Source: Zingiber officinale (Eukaryota > Streptophyta > Magnoliopsida > Zingiberales > Zingiberaceae). Taken from it: a stretch of DNA of 64,000 nucleotides. Below the pieces are notes generated by a model, which saw only the letters and a list, made by a program, of their open reading frames with translations, was not told the DNA's origin and made no database searches. A program made the translations under genes and the position numbers. The DNA is taken from NCBI RefSeq assembly GCF_018446385.1, contig NC_056001.1, positions 106,618,436 through 106,682,435 of the forward strand, in the 5' to 3' direction. Below, in pieces: positions 1-11,142 of this stretch (position 1 is the stretch's first letter; each line of letters begins with the position of its first letter).

Positions 1-2581
1 ATTAGAGTTGGAAAATTTTCCAACTTGTGAATCTTGCTTAGAAGGAAAAATGACCAAGAGGCCGTTCAAGGACAAGGGGTATAGAGCCAAAGAAGTGTTA
101 GAATTGGTTCACTCTGATTTGTGTGGTCCTATGTCTGTCCAGGCAAGAGGAGGTTTTGAATATTTTATCTCTTTTATAGATGATTATTCAAGATATAGAT
201 ATATTTACCTAATGCGTCGCAAGTCCGAGTGCTTTGATAAGTTCAAGAATACAAGGCTGATGTGGAAAAATGATTAGGTAAAAGTATCAAGACACTACGA
301 TCTGATCGTGGTGGCGAATACCTCTTAGGAGAGTTTAGGAATTACTTATCAGAAGCCGGGATTCAATCCCAATTGTCTGCACCTGGAACACCCCAACAGA
401 ATGGTGTAGCAGAACGAAGGAATAGGACTCTTATGGAGATGGTTAGATCGATGATGAGTTATTCAGAATTACCAAATTCATTTTGGGGATATGCTCTGGA
501 AACAGCAGTATACGTTCTGAACTTAGTACCTTCTAAATCAGTTTCTTCTACTCCCATAGAATTGTGGAATGGGCGAAAACCCAGTCTAAGACATATTCGG
601 ATTTGGGGTAGTCCAGCACATGTGCTGAAACCAGATGCTGATAAGTTAGAATCTCGTACAGAAGTTCGCGTGTTTGTAGGATATCCCAAAGGAACGAAAG
701 GTGGTTTATTTTATAGTCCTAAAGACCAGAAGGTCATTGTTAGTACCAATGCCCAATTTTTAGAAGAAGACTATATAATGGATCACAAGCCTAGTAGTAA
801 AGTTGTTTTAGAAGAACTTAGAGAGGACATGTCTACTTCAGTACCAACAGTACAAGATGAAGTACCACAAGAGACTGCAACACGTGTCACACATGATACA
901 CAACCACAGACAGTGCCTCATCGTAGTGGGAGGGTTGTAAGGCAGCCTGAAAGATTCATGTTTTTGGGAGAGTCTTCGGACTTGATCCCGGGTAAACATG
1001 AACCTGATCCCTGGACATATGACGACGAAGCACTCCAAGATATAGATGCAGCATCTTGGCAAAAGGCAATGAATTCTGAAATAGAGTCTATGTACTCTAA
1101 TAAGGTCTGGGAGCTTGTAGAACCACTTGATGGTGTAAAAGCCGTTGGATGCAAGTGGATCTACAAAAGGAAAAGAGGGACAGACGGGAAGGTAGAAACC
1201 TTCAAAGCTAGGCTTGTAGCGAAAGGGTACACTCAGAAAGAGGGAATCGATTATGAGGAAACCTTTTCACCGGTAGTCATGCTTAAGTCTATCCGGATAC
1301 TTTTATCCATTGCTGCTCATATGGATTATGAGATTTGGCAAATGGATGTCAAGACAGCTTTCCTTAATGGAAGTCTTGAAGAGAACATCCATATGAAGCA
1401 ACCAGAAGGATTTATTGAAAAAGGCAAAGAGCATCTAGTGTGCAAGCTCAATAGGTCCATTTATGGATTAAAGCAAGCTTCAAGATCTTGGAACATCCGG
1501 TTTAATGAAGTAATCCAGTCATATCGATTTATTCAAAGTCCGGATGAGTCTTGTGTATATAAGAAGTGTAACGGAAACGTGGTGGTATTTCTTGTACTAT
1601 ACGTAGATGATATTTTGTTAATTGGCAACAATGTCAAGGTATTATCAGACGTAAGGGTATGGTTGTCCAAACAATTTGATATGAAGGACTTAGGAGATTG
1701 TGCACACATTCTTGGGATCAAAGTTATAAGGGATCGTAAGAAAAGAATGTTGTGTCTATCCCAAGCTTCATATATAGATACAATCCTTTCTCGTTTTAGC
1801 ATGCAGGATTCCAAGAAAGGTTTCTTACCTTTTAGACATGGAGTAGCTCTCTCTAAAGAGATGTCTCCAAAGACATCGAAAGAGATAGAGGACATGAAAG
1901 CAGTTCCTTATGCTTCGGCTGTAGGAAGCCTAATGTATGCAATGCTATGTACGAGACCTGATATCTGTTTTGCCGTGGGCATGGTCGTCAGATATCGAGT
2001 AACCTCGACAAGGACATTGGACTGCAGTAAAGCATATATTAAAGTACCGAGAAGGACTAGAGATTATATGCTAGTTTACCAAGCGACGATCTGCTCCCTG
2101 TGGGTTACACGGATTCAGATTTCCAATCGATAGGGATAACAGTAAGTCTACATCGGGCTATGTGTTTACTTTAGGAGGTGGAGCCATTTCATGGAGGAGT
2201 GTTAAGCGAAATGTTTTGGAAGCAGAGTATGTAGCAGACTCTGAGGCAGCTAAAGAAGCGGTATGGCTCGGGAACTTTCTAATGGACTTAGATGTGATTC
2301 TGGTTTGCCCAAAATCATCACAATTTATTGTGATAATAGTGGTGCAATTGCAAACTCGAAGGAACCATGAGCTCATAAGGCAAGTAAACATATAGGCTAA
2401 GTACCACCTGATACGAGATATCGTGAGCGAGGAGAAGTTGTCATCGCCAAGATTGCATCGGGGATAACCTGCGGATCCTTTCACTAAGGCCCTTCCTGCT
2501 TTCGATCGGCATGTGGAGGGAATGGGAATCAGATGTATGGTAGAAGATATGGCAGCTTAGTCATTAGTATAAGTGGGAGAT
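1..2581 (+). pseudogene. E1: copia pol remnant (integrase, RT, RNase H), BARE/Angela-like
   Basis: This is the 3' part of a Ty1/copia polyprotein; gag and protease lie left of the window. Integrase is seen in residues such as HSDLCGPM and DDYSRY near 110-200, then GTPQQNGVAER near 385-420. RT follows with QMDVKTAFLNG (about 1339) and the catalytic YVDDILLIGN (about 1600). RNase H is recognisable at 2130-2530 ([17 protein letters not shown]). The frame is broken: one base is missing near 272, the frame drifts between about 1990 and 2135, and there are stops near 2133 and 2395. The gene is therefore dead. The RT style and the long LTR that follows favour the Angela/BARE/Tork side of copia rather than Sirevirus. 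The whole element sits inside E2. Confidence 0.9.
2571..2581 (+). promoter_or_regulatory. E1 polypurine tract
   Basis: A purine-rich stretch (AAGTGGGAGAT) lies immediately before the TGTTGG start of the LTR. This is where plus-strand DNA synthesis is primed in LTR elements. Confidence 0.75.
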
Positions 2582-4980
2582 TGTTGGAGTGTATACTAAA
2601 AGCCTAAGCTTTGTCAACATTCATTATGAATAAAGAATCACATTTGGTCAAATTGTCTACATTTGTTTGTAGTTGTTCATTTAATTTATATTGTAGATAA
2701 CATAGTATGTGGTGTCACATACAGAAGATGATGTTATCAGTACCTTATAAATTATAAACAGTAGCTCATGACTAAAATGGAAAGGAACAAACCATTAGAA
2801 GGTCGTAGTGTAATTAGGTATTAGTTTATCTTAACTATATAATTACACTAGTACACTCAGAGTGTATTGAGTAGGACCATTAGAGGTCGTTTCTTTTATA
2901 CTGACTTTATAAAGGAACAAAGACCTCAGTTATCATGGAAGTGTGTGCTCTTAATCCTAATATAATAACAAGTACATATGTTTGATATTTATTTCTTTAA
3001 TTTATCAATGGGTGAGATTTAGTTCGTTGAATCAATAAACCCGATAAGTTGGGAAATGGTATCACTTATAGTGTGTGTTGTTGATTATAGAAGGAAACTG
3101 TGTCCTAGAGATACTACGTTGATAATGTCCTCAAGAGGAGCTCATAAAGATTGTCATGTTAAACCCTGCAGGTGGACTTAGTCCGACATGATAATAAGGT
3201 TGAGTGGTACTACTCTTGGACTTAGATATTAATTAAATGAGTTGTCAGTAACTCACTTAATTAGTGGACATTCGATATTTTAAACACAGGGAGACTAACA
3301 CACTCATAATAAGAAGGAGCCCAAAAATATAATTTGGGATTGGTGCGGTAGTTCAATGATAGTTCTCTAGTGGAATGAATTATCATTGATAAAATTAAGT
3401 TGTGTGTTCGGGGCGAACACGGGATGCTTAATTTTATCGGGAGACCAAAACCAATTCTCGGTCCCTATCGTAGCCTCTTATTTGTAGAGTTCTATACCCA
3501 CCTATACCCACCTTCTATACCCACCAATAAGGGGCCGGCCAAGCTAGCTTGGGAACCAAGCTAGGGCCGGCCTAGGTATATTGGTCGGCCCTAGCTTGAA
3601 CCCAAGCTAGTGGGGGCCGGCCAAAAATAAATTAAAAAAGAAATTTAATTTTAATTTTAATTATTATGTGGAAGATATAATTTAAAGAGAATTAAAATTA
3701 AAATATCTCTCTTGTAAAAGATCTACAAAAGATTAAAGAAATAGATTAGATCTCTTTCCTTATTTGTAGATTGGAGAGATGTTTTATTTTCTCTTTAAAA
3801 ATTATTCACATGTTGATAAAATTAAAATTATAGAAATTTCCTTTTATCAACCATGAAGAGATTTTAAAGAGAAATTTTATTTTTTTAAATTTCCGGAAAC
3901 AAATTAGGAAGTTTTAATTGTTGATTAAAACTTGTCCAATTTGTTCTCCAATGATGTGGCCGGCCATTGAAGTTTGATTTGGAAAATTTATTTTATTTTT
4001 CTAAATTAAATCATGTCTAGGAAATTGAGGAAATTTTATTGTAATTAAATTTCCTAATTTTCCTAGGCCAAGGAATATAAAAGAAGGGGTGAGTGTACCA
4101 TCATGAGACACAACATCTATTATTTCTCTCCCTCTTTTGTTCCTTGGTGTGGCCGGCCAACCTCTCCCTCTCTTCCTCTTGTGGTGGCCGAATCTCCCTC
4201 TTCCATTGGAGCTCTTGTGGTGGCCGGATACTACTCGGAGAAGAAGAAGAAGAAGGAGAGAAAGCTAGCATCTCTTGGAGCTTGGTTAGTATTTTGGTTT
4301 TCCTCCTTGGTGAAGTTTTTCCTTTGTGGCCGAACCTTGCTTGGAGGAGAAGAAGGTGGTTGGTGTTATCTCATCTTGGTAGATCGTTGCCCACACAACG
4401 TCCGAGGTTAGAAGAGAAATACGGTAGAAGATCAAGAGGTCTTTCTAGAAGGTATAACTAGTAGTTTTTCCTTTTCCGCATCATGCTAGTTATTTATGGA
4501 AATAATACCAAATACAAGAGGCTTACGTTCTAGTATTTCGAATATGTTTTTCGATGTTGTATTCTTTTGTTTCTTTCTTTTCCTTGTGATTTGATTGTTC
4601 TCTTTGGTTAACCTAAAGTTATTTTAGGAAATTAAATATTAGCTTTCTATTAAAGGTTTTGTCTAGTTGGTGGTGGTTGCTCCCATATCCAAGAAGGTCA
4701 TGTGCCTCGCCACGTCAGTACTGGGAACCTTTTATGGAAATTAATATTTAATGGAATTAATAACTTAAGGAGACTTGGGTCGAACGTGTTAAGTTCCGCA
4801 GGAGATCCAAGTCAAAACCTAAAAGAACAAATAGATTAAGTTTTGGATCAAACGTGTTAAGTTCCGTAGGCGATCCAAAATTTAATTTAAAAGAACACAT
4901 GGTAGCTAGGAAAAGGTTCAGATCTTTGTACAAAATTTTTGTACAGTGGAACCTATAGGTTTTCCGAGTAGCAACCAACA
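2582..4980 (+). repeat. E1 3' LTR (2399 bp)
   Basis: The repeat starts TGTTGG right after the polypurine tract and ends CCAACA at 4980, a perfect 6-bp terminal inverted repeat. The next base resumes the reading frame of E2 pol, which fixes the right edge. The LTR is AT-rich with scattered GGCCGGCC-type blocks (about 3530-3620, 3960, 4150) and a TATAAAA near 4077. Small open frames at about 4093-4461 are inside the LTR and show no family similarity, so I do not call them genes. A truncated relative lies on the other strand at 54399-55986. Confidence 0.9.
4077..4083 (+). promoter_or_regulatory. TATA box of E1 LTR
   Basis: TATAAAA followed by GAAGGGG. The equivalent position in the minus-strand E8 LTR (55177-55183) keeps the same motif and flanks, which supports a function as the LTR core promoter. 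Confidence 0.6.
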
Positions 4981-7641
4981 GGGTTAGTGCGAGGCTTACC
5001 AAGCATCAAGTACCAAAAGAACAAATTGTGTGATGCATGTCAGAAGGGTAAGCAAACTAAAGCGCCTCATAAAGGTAAAAGCGCTGTAAGTACAACTACT
5101 GCCTTAGACTTATTACATATGGATTTGTTTGATTGCAGTAGTGTTATTTCATTAAATGGAAGTAGATACTGTTTAGTGATTATTGATGACTTTACTAGGT
5201 ATACATGGACCTTCTTTTTGAAAACTAAGGATCAAACCATAGATATTTTTATTTCCTTTTGTAGAAGAACTGAAAATGAAAAATCAACAACAATTAAAAC
5301 CATTAGAAGTGATCATGGTGGGGAATTTCAAAATCATAGGTTTTTAGAATTCTGTCAAGAAAAGGGATATAGGCATGAGTTCTCTACTCCAAGGACCCCA
5401 CAGCAAAATGGGGTTGTGGAGAGAAATAACCGAGTCTTACAAGAGGCTGCACGAAGTATGCTCAATGAGTACTCACTACCGAGTTACTTATGGGCTGAAG
5501 CTGTAAATACAGCTTGCTATGTGCAAAACCGAATCCTGATACATAGGTTTTTAGGAAAGACTCCTCATGAACTTTGGTTTGGTAAACCCCCTACAATTAA
5601 ACATCTTAGGGTGTTTGGTTGTAAGGTGTTTATTTTGAACACCAAGGATCATCTTGGAAAATTTTCGGCCAAGGCTGATGAAGGGATACTGGTCGGGTAC
5701 TCGTTCACCAGCAAAGCCTATCGAGTCTACAACAATAGGACTAAATTGATTGAAGAGTCCTCTGATGTAGCTTTTGAAGAAATCCCTAACTTAAATGATC
5801 AATCAAGGGATGTAGGAGAAATTCAATTTGAACTTAGAAATCTAAGTTTGAATGATCAAAATGAAGAACGAGTCGAAGTTGACTCTGATGTTGATGAGCA
5901 AAGGCAACAAAGAACTCAATCTGATCCTTTGCCTGATATTGAGTCCTTGCCTGTGCCTAGTGAGACCATTCATGAGGCACCATCAACACCAAGACAATCT
6001 AGAATAGTCACTAGTCATCCCCAAGATCAAATTGTGGGAGACATCCAACAAGGAGTTAGGACTAGGTCATTCTTTAGAAATGAGTCTAATGAAGTCGCAT
6101 TGATTTCAGAAATTGAACCAAAAATAGTTGATGAGGCATTGCACGATCCTGATTGGATCTTAGCTATGCAAGATGAGTTAGGTCAATTTGAAAGGAGTCA
6201 AGTATGGGACTTAGTTCCTAGACCTAAGAAGACCACCATTATTGAAACTAAATGGGTCTTCAAAAATAAGTTAAATCAAAAGGGAGAAGTTGTAAGAAAC
6301 AAGGAAAGACTTGTAGCCAAGGGCTATAGTCAAGTCGAAGGTCTCGATTATGATGAGACTTATGCTCCCGTGGCCCGATTAGAGTCCATTCGTTTGATGC
6401 TAGCTTTTGCTGCACATAGAGGTTTCAAGCTCTATCAAATGGATGTTAAATCTGCCTTCTTAAATGACTTTATTAAAGAAGAAGTCTATGTTGAACAACC
6501 ACCGGGGTTTCTGAATATCGAAGCTCCAAACCACGTGTACAAGCTCAAGAAAGCACTTTATGGGCTTAAACAAGCACCTCGAGCTTGGTACGAAAGGTTG
6601 TCAACATATTTACTAGAAAAGGGTTTTGTGAGAGGCCAAATAGACCCAACAGTATTTCTACGTAGAGATGGTGAAAACATTTTTGTAGCCCAAGTGTATG
6701 TCGATGACATAATTTGTGGCTCAAACAACAAGGGCTATTTGAATGAATTTATCACTCACATGGAAAGTGAGTTTGAGATGAGTCTAGTAGGAGAATTGAC
6801 ATTCTTCCTTGGGCTTGAAATCAAACAAACTCGAGATTACATTTATGTCCATCAGACAAAATACACTCAAGAGATGCTCAAGAAATTCAACATGAGTGAC
6901 TCTAAGGAAGTATCCACTCCAATGGCGACGAACACTCGCCTTGACAATGATGAGAGTGGAAAACCAGTTGATCTAACGCAATATAGAAGCATGATTGGTA
7001 GTCTTCTATATCTCACAGCTAGTCGACCGGACATACTTTTTGCTGTGGGCATGTGCGCTAGATATCAAGTCTGTGCCAAGGAATCTCATTTAATTGCAGT
7101 TAAGAGAATATTGAGATACCTTAAGGGCACAATTCGAGTAGGTCTATGGTACCCTCGTACAGAGTCTTTTGACTTGATAGGCTATACCGATTCCGATTAT
7201 GCTGGGTGCAAATTGGATCAGAAAAGCACTAGTGGGGGTTGCCAATTTTTAGGTTCATCATTAGTTAGTTGGTCAAGTCGGAAGCAACATTGTGTTGCTC
7301 TCTCCACGACCGAGGCTGAATACATTGTCATGGGAGAGAGTGTATCACAATTGTTGTGGATGATTCACACTCTAGAAGATTATGGACTTTCGTATAAGGG
7401 AGTGCAAGTGTTGTGTGACAACATTAGCACAATAAACCTAACGAAAAATCCAATCCATCATTCAAGGACCAAACACATTGAAGTGCGTCATCACTTCATT
7501 AGAGATCACGTAGCTAGGGGAGACATTGCACTCACATATGTTGAGTCAAAGTCAAACTTAGCCGATATTTTCACAAAACCCCTTCCGGAAAATGAATTTA
7601 GTCATTTAAGGAGGGAATTGGGAATGTGTTTGGCTCAATAA
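4981..7641 (+). CDS. E2: Sirevirus-like copia pol, 5'-truncated by E1
   Basis: This is an uninterrupted frame of about 886 codons covering the end of the pre-integrase zinc region, integrase, reverse transcriptase and RNase H. Visible landmarks are [12 protein letters not shown] near the start, integrase acid residues in [16 protein letters not shown] (about residue 108) and NGVVER, RT residues [10 protein letters not shown] (about 483) and catalytic YVDDIICGS (about 570), and RNase H residues TDSDYAGC and TEAEY (about 775). The frame begins abruptly at the E1 LTR edge; the matching region of E9 (about 60110) shows what is missing, namely protease and gag, which should lie left of the window beyond E1. 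One usually small residue in the RT motif [10 protein letters not shown] is glutamate here. No stops or frameshifts are seen, unlike E1 and E9, so this is the best-preserved pol here, though physically split. Confidence 0.93.
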   Translation, partial: GLVRGLPSIKYQKNKLCDACQKGKQTKAPHKGKSAVSTTTALDLLHMDLFDCSSVISLNGSRYCLVIIDDFTRYTWTFFLKTKDQTIDIFISFCRRTENEKSTTIKTIRSDHGGEFQNHRFLEFCQEKGYRHEFSTPRTPQQNGVVERNNRVLQEAARSMLNEYSLPSYLWAEAVNTACYVQNRILIHRFLGKTPHELWFGKPPTIKHLRVFGCKVFILNTKDHLGKFSAKADEGILVGYSFTSKAYRVYNNRTKLIEESSDVAFEEIPNLNDQSRDVGEIQFELRNLSLNDQNEERVEVDSDVDEQRQQRTQSDPLPDIESLPVPSETIHEAPSTPRQSRIVTSHPQDQIVGDIQQGVRTRSFFRNESNEVALISEIEPKIVDEALHDPDWILAMQDELGQFERSQVWDLVPRPKKTTIIETKWVFKNKLNQKGEVVRNKERLVAKGYSQVEGLDYDETYAPVARLESIRLMLAFAAHRGFKLYQMDVKSAFLNDFIKEEVYVEQPPGFLNIEAPNHVYKLKKALYGLKQAPRAWYERLSTYLLEKGFVRGQIDPTVFLRRDGENIFVAQVYVDDIICGSNNKGYLNEFITHMESEFEMSLVGELTFFLGLEIKQTRDYIYVHQTKYTQEMLKKFNMSDSKEVSTPMATNTRLDNDESGKPVDLTQYRSMIGSLLYLTASRPDILFAVGMCARYQVCAKESHLIAVKRILRYLKGTIRVGLWYPRTESFDLIGYTDSDYAGCKLDQKSTSGGCQFLGSSLVSWSSRKQHCVALSTTEAEYIVMGESVSQLLWMIHTLEDYGLSYKGVQVLCDNISTINLTKNPIHHSRTKHIEVRHHFIRDHVARGDIALTYVESKSNLADIFTKPLPENEFSHLRRELGMCLAQ

Positions 7642-8757
7642 GTCATTTTGACCACATCATGATCTTACTCGAGTTTGTTTGGGCAACTTGGGCAACTTGG
7701 GAAATTAATTTGGGCAACTTGGGGACATCTCACACAAACTATAAGGTTTAACAAATTGTTTTTGTTTGCTAAATATGGGGTGAGATGCTAAGATCAACCA
7801 AATTATTCAAAATGTATCATGCATCCCTTGAATAATTAGGTTGAAGAGACATAAATTGAGTATGGGGAAGGCCATTACATAATTCATGTGTATTTGGCTC
7901 CTAGATCTTACTCATATATTCCAACCAAGGAATCTTGGTTGGATCTGTGTCTAGGAATCATCTAACCTTGTTGATGTGTTGATTGATACCCTTGATTGAT
8001 ACCTTCCTGATGTTGATTGAAAAAAGGACAAGTTGGTGAAGAAATTTTGACATATTTTGACAAACTTGAAACTGAACATAACAAGGATCAAAAATTTCAG
8101 CTTTCATGCCTTAAGTTGTTTGTTTTCTAAATGTCTGCAATTTTAGGGCTATAAACAAGTTCAGACCATAATCTTTAGGTAATCGTTATGCTTGTAGATC
8201 CTCCAGGTTCTAGGTTCTGAACCTGAAAGTTTTCCTAGAGAAACTCCCACGAATTATCGAACTATCTCTATGAATTTCAGCCACTGAAATTACTGGAGAG
8301 GTTTAAGTATCAGACACTGATCGGTCTACGGACCGATCAGGTCAGCCTGGCACGCTAGAACCCGCTACTGATCACTTTCTGATCGGTCTACAGACCGATC
8401 AGAGAGGTCCCTGATCGGTCCGGAGACCGATCAGATCGATCCAGTATGCAAGGACAGCCACTGATCATTCTCTGATCGGTCTACCGACCGATCAGGATGT
8501 TCCCTGATCGGTCGACAGACCGATCAGGATGTTCCTGGATCGGTCCATGGACCGATCAGGAGGCTCCTGATACCTCCTGATCGGACAACCGTCCGATCAT
8601 TTCTTCACTGTACACCCATCTGTAACCCTTAAATCTTCCCGATCCTTTCTTTTTCTCTTTCACGCGGAACCCTAGCCGACTCTTCCCTACTCCTTCTCTT
8701 CCTTTCTTTTTCTCTTTTCACGCCGGAACCATAGCCGAAGCTCTAGCCAACAGCTAA
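7642..8757 (+). other. E2 spacer between pol and the downstream ORF
   Basis: This stretch is non-coding and about 1.1 kb long. It is clearly homologous to 62743-63950 in E9, so it is a fixed part of this element family. It opens with short repeats of GGGCAACTTGGG, continues with unique sequence, and ends with the palindrome cluster at 8317-8600 and a pyrimidine-rich leader (about 8640-8750) just before the ATG of the next ORF. It could hold a promoter for the downstream ORF, but I see no convincing TATA. Confidence 0.7.
8317..8600 (+). repeat. Palindrome cluster, GATCGGTC/GACCGATC type (E2 spacer)
   Basis: Several hairpin units of the form CTGATCGGTC-loop-GACCGATCAG are separated by about 10-50 bases. 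The stems are nearly constant and the loops differ (TACG, TACA, CGGA, TACC, GACA, CATG). One unit near 8580 has changed to TGATCGGAC/GTCCGATCA, keeping complementarity. The same type of cluster recurs in the LTR of this element. Confidence 0.9.
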
Positions 8758-10125
8758 ATGGCACCAAGGTAACTCCTTACCTCTCTAGAACTTGGCATTT
8801 CGATTTCATTTCTCACCATAACTGTGGTTTTTATTTCGGGGGCTCCGGTGCTCACTTATTTCCCCTATTGGTTCACATTGTTACACCGTAGAAAGAAACC
8901 AGTGGGTGAGGGTGAGGGTACCTCTAAGTCACCAGCTAAGTCAAAGTCTAAGGCTCCTTCCCGTCCTCAACCAGCTGTCTTCGGCAGATTCCCGAACCAA
9001 AATTTTGAGGAAGCCTTTAGACTAAGAACCTTCAAATTACTCCCGTGTAGGTCTGTAGATCGTAAATTCATGGACGAGTTTTGCCCAACTGTGTCTGAAA
9101 CTATTTCCTACTACAATCTTGACTCACTTGTCTATTTAGAACGGGATATCAACTATGACTTGGTCTCTGAGTTTTATAACAACCTTCATAAGATTCCTAA
9201 TGAAGCAGGTTATAAAACAAGAGTTGCTAAGCGGACTCTTGATTTCAATTTCTTATCCTTCTTTGAGTATCTCGATTGTCGGAGGTGTTCCGGTAATGTC
9301 TTCTCGATATTTCCTGATCTACCAGACCCCCTACCCTCCCCTTTTGATGTCACATCTGACTCCGTCTATGAGTATTTCTTCAGGCAACCTAGACCGGGTG
9401 GCCTTGATGAGCTAGATGTTGACTTCCCTACTTTTGCAGCCTTGAGATTATCTCCTCAAGACTACATTCTGTTTAAAATTGTCACAAACTGGCTTCTGCC
9501 TATCACATCTAAACCATTGTCTGAGATCCGACCATATCATTGCCTGATGCTTTATGGATTGCGTCGGCGTCTCGACTTTGACATCGTATCTAGCATCTAC
9601 TCTTCGATCGTCTCCTATAGTGAGCCGAGCGGCTACACTGTTTATATGCCTTATGGGCATATAATTACAGACTGGCTCGAGACCCTTCAGGTTGATGTCT
9701 CTAAGGGTAGAATAATCAAGATGGTCAGACAGGATTGCAGGCTTGGGAAGCGGGCACTTTCCAAGTCTGGAATCATAGGACAAAATGGGGACGTCCGGTG
9801 GAAGGATGGAAGAGCACTAGGTGAGTTACCACGGGGACCTCCACGACAGGTTGCTCCTGTTGCTGCTCCTCCTGCTGCTGACGATGGAGACGATGAGCTG
9901 CTGGTTGCTGAGCTTCACGGGCTGCGCGTTCGGATTGACCAGCGCTACGATGATTTACGCAGTCAGCAGCGGGCGACACATCAGGTGATTATGGATTGGA
10001 TGGCCAGATACCCACCTCCGCAGGATTTCCCGGGCTATCCATCCTCAAGCAGCGGCATGCCACCTCAGGGATCCATTCCTCCCGTTGATGATCCTGATGC
10101 TCCTCATGATGAGGAGGCTGAGTGA
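8758..10125 (+). CDS. E2 extra ORF downstream of pol (env position; plant transposon-protein-like domain), probable intron 8769-8891
   Basis: Sireviruses often carry an extra ORF after pol. Here an open frame runs to a TGA at 10123-10125. The frame as such begins with a poor GTG at 8824. However, an ATG at 8758 is followed after 11 bases by AAG|GTAACT, a good splice donor, and a TAG acceptor ends at 8891. Joining 8758-8768 to 8892-10125 keeps the frame and gives 414 residues with a very basic, Lys/Ser/Pro-rich N-terminus. Residues about 198-274 (NWLLP, RPYHCLMLYGL, HIITDWLE) resemble the 'putative plant transposon protein' domain found in retrotransposon ORFs. Residues about 337-375 look like a coiled coil, and the tail is Pro/Asp-rich. 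In the spliced form I see no signal peptide or membrane segment, so 'env-like' describes position only. The splice is inferred. Confidence 0.75.
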
Positions 10126-10644
10126 TATACATTGTTCTATGATGTCATTTTGACTGTCTATGTTTTTGGATGCTGCTTGTTGGATATTTTATGTCTGACC
10201 TGGATGCTTGTTCATTTCATCTATGTATGCTATTTATTTTCTTTCTCTATGTTTCGCTCCTTATTGGTTTTTAATATGTTACTCATATGCCTTGTCTTGT
10301 ATGTCTCTTATTCATTTATCACTGTCTCATAATACACTTAGAGGGAATTCTAGGTGCATTAAGAAAAAGACAGTATGGGTTAAGGGAGAGTCTTTTGAGT
10401 CTTATCACCCCATTCGCACCTTTTCGGTGTTTGACAAAGGGGGAGAGGATATCTAAGTTTAGAGATGTATGAAGGTTTGATTTTAGGGGAGAAGATAACG
10501 GGGAGGATCTTGATTCCCGTTATTTCCTTACATCGTGGTGTATTCATCTTAGGGGGAGGATCTTGATTCCCCTAAAATTATGAAAATAAGAACATTTCTG
10601 ATTTAAACTTAAATCGTGTTGTCAAACAACAAAAAGGGGGAGAT
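10126..10644 (+). other. E2 3' untranslated region with multiple polypurine tracts
   Basis: Non-coding. Purine tracts with GGGGGAG or GGGGAG cores occur near 10436-10446, 10486-10495 and 10549-10560, and the final one (AAAAAGGGGGAGAT, 10631-10644) abuts the LTR. Repeated polypurine tracts ahead of the 3' LTR are a known Sirevirus trait. Confidence 0.8.
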
Positions 10645-10784
10645 TGTTGATACAGTCTGACCTGGCTGTTGTTTTGATGTTGACACTGATTTAAGTTTGT
10701 ATCAGATGTTAATTGAACTCGGATTGATTACTGATCGAGGTTGATCATGTGGAAGGGAAAAGTCCAAGTTGGATACTTGGCACG

Positions 10785-11092
10785 CGAAGTCGGAGAGGGC
10801 TCGGTAGCTCGTTCTCCGGACTAGGTCAGAGAGGGCTCGGTAGCTCGTTCTCTGGACCGGACGAAGTCGGAGAGGGCTAGGTAGCTCGTTCTTCGGACTA
10901 GGTCAGAGAGGGCTCGGTAGCTCGTTCTCTGGACCGGACGAAGTCGGAGAGGGCTAGGTAGCTCGTTCTCCGGACTAGGTCAGAGAGGGCTCGGTAGCTC
11001 GTTCTCTGGACCGGACGAAGTCGGAGAGGGCTCGGTAGCTCGTTCTCCGGACTAGGTCAGAGAGGGCTCGGTAGCTCATTCTCTGGACCAGG
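10785..11092 (+). repeat. Tandem hairpin repeat (GTCGGAGA...TCTCCGGAC) in E2 LTR
   Basis: About eight units of roughly 37 bp alternate between two forms that share the centre GGGCTCGGTAGCTCGT (a few copies GGGCTAGG). One form has flanks CGGAGA/TCTCCG, the other CAGAGA/TCTCTG. In both the flanks pair with each other, so the change on one side is matched on the other. Confidence 0.85.
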
Positions 11093-11142
11093 AAGACGTT
11101 AGGGTTTAGAGCTGGGAAGCTCTAAAACTAACTCAGGGAGAT

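Noticed and set aside
4093..4461. Open frames of 100-120 codons in the E1 LTR
   Set aside because: They lie inside an LTR downstream of its TATA box, overlap in two frames and resemble no protein family.
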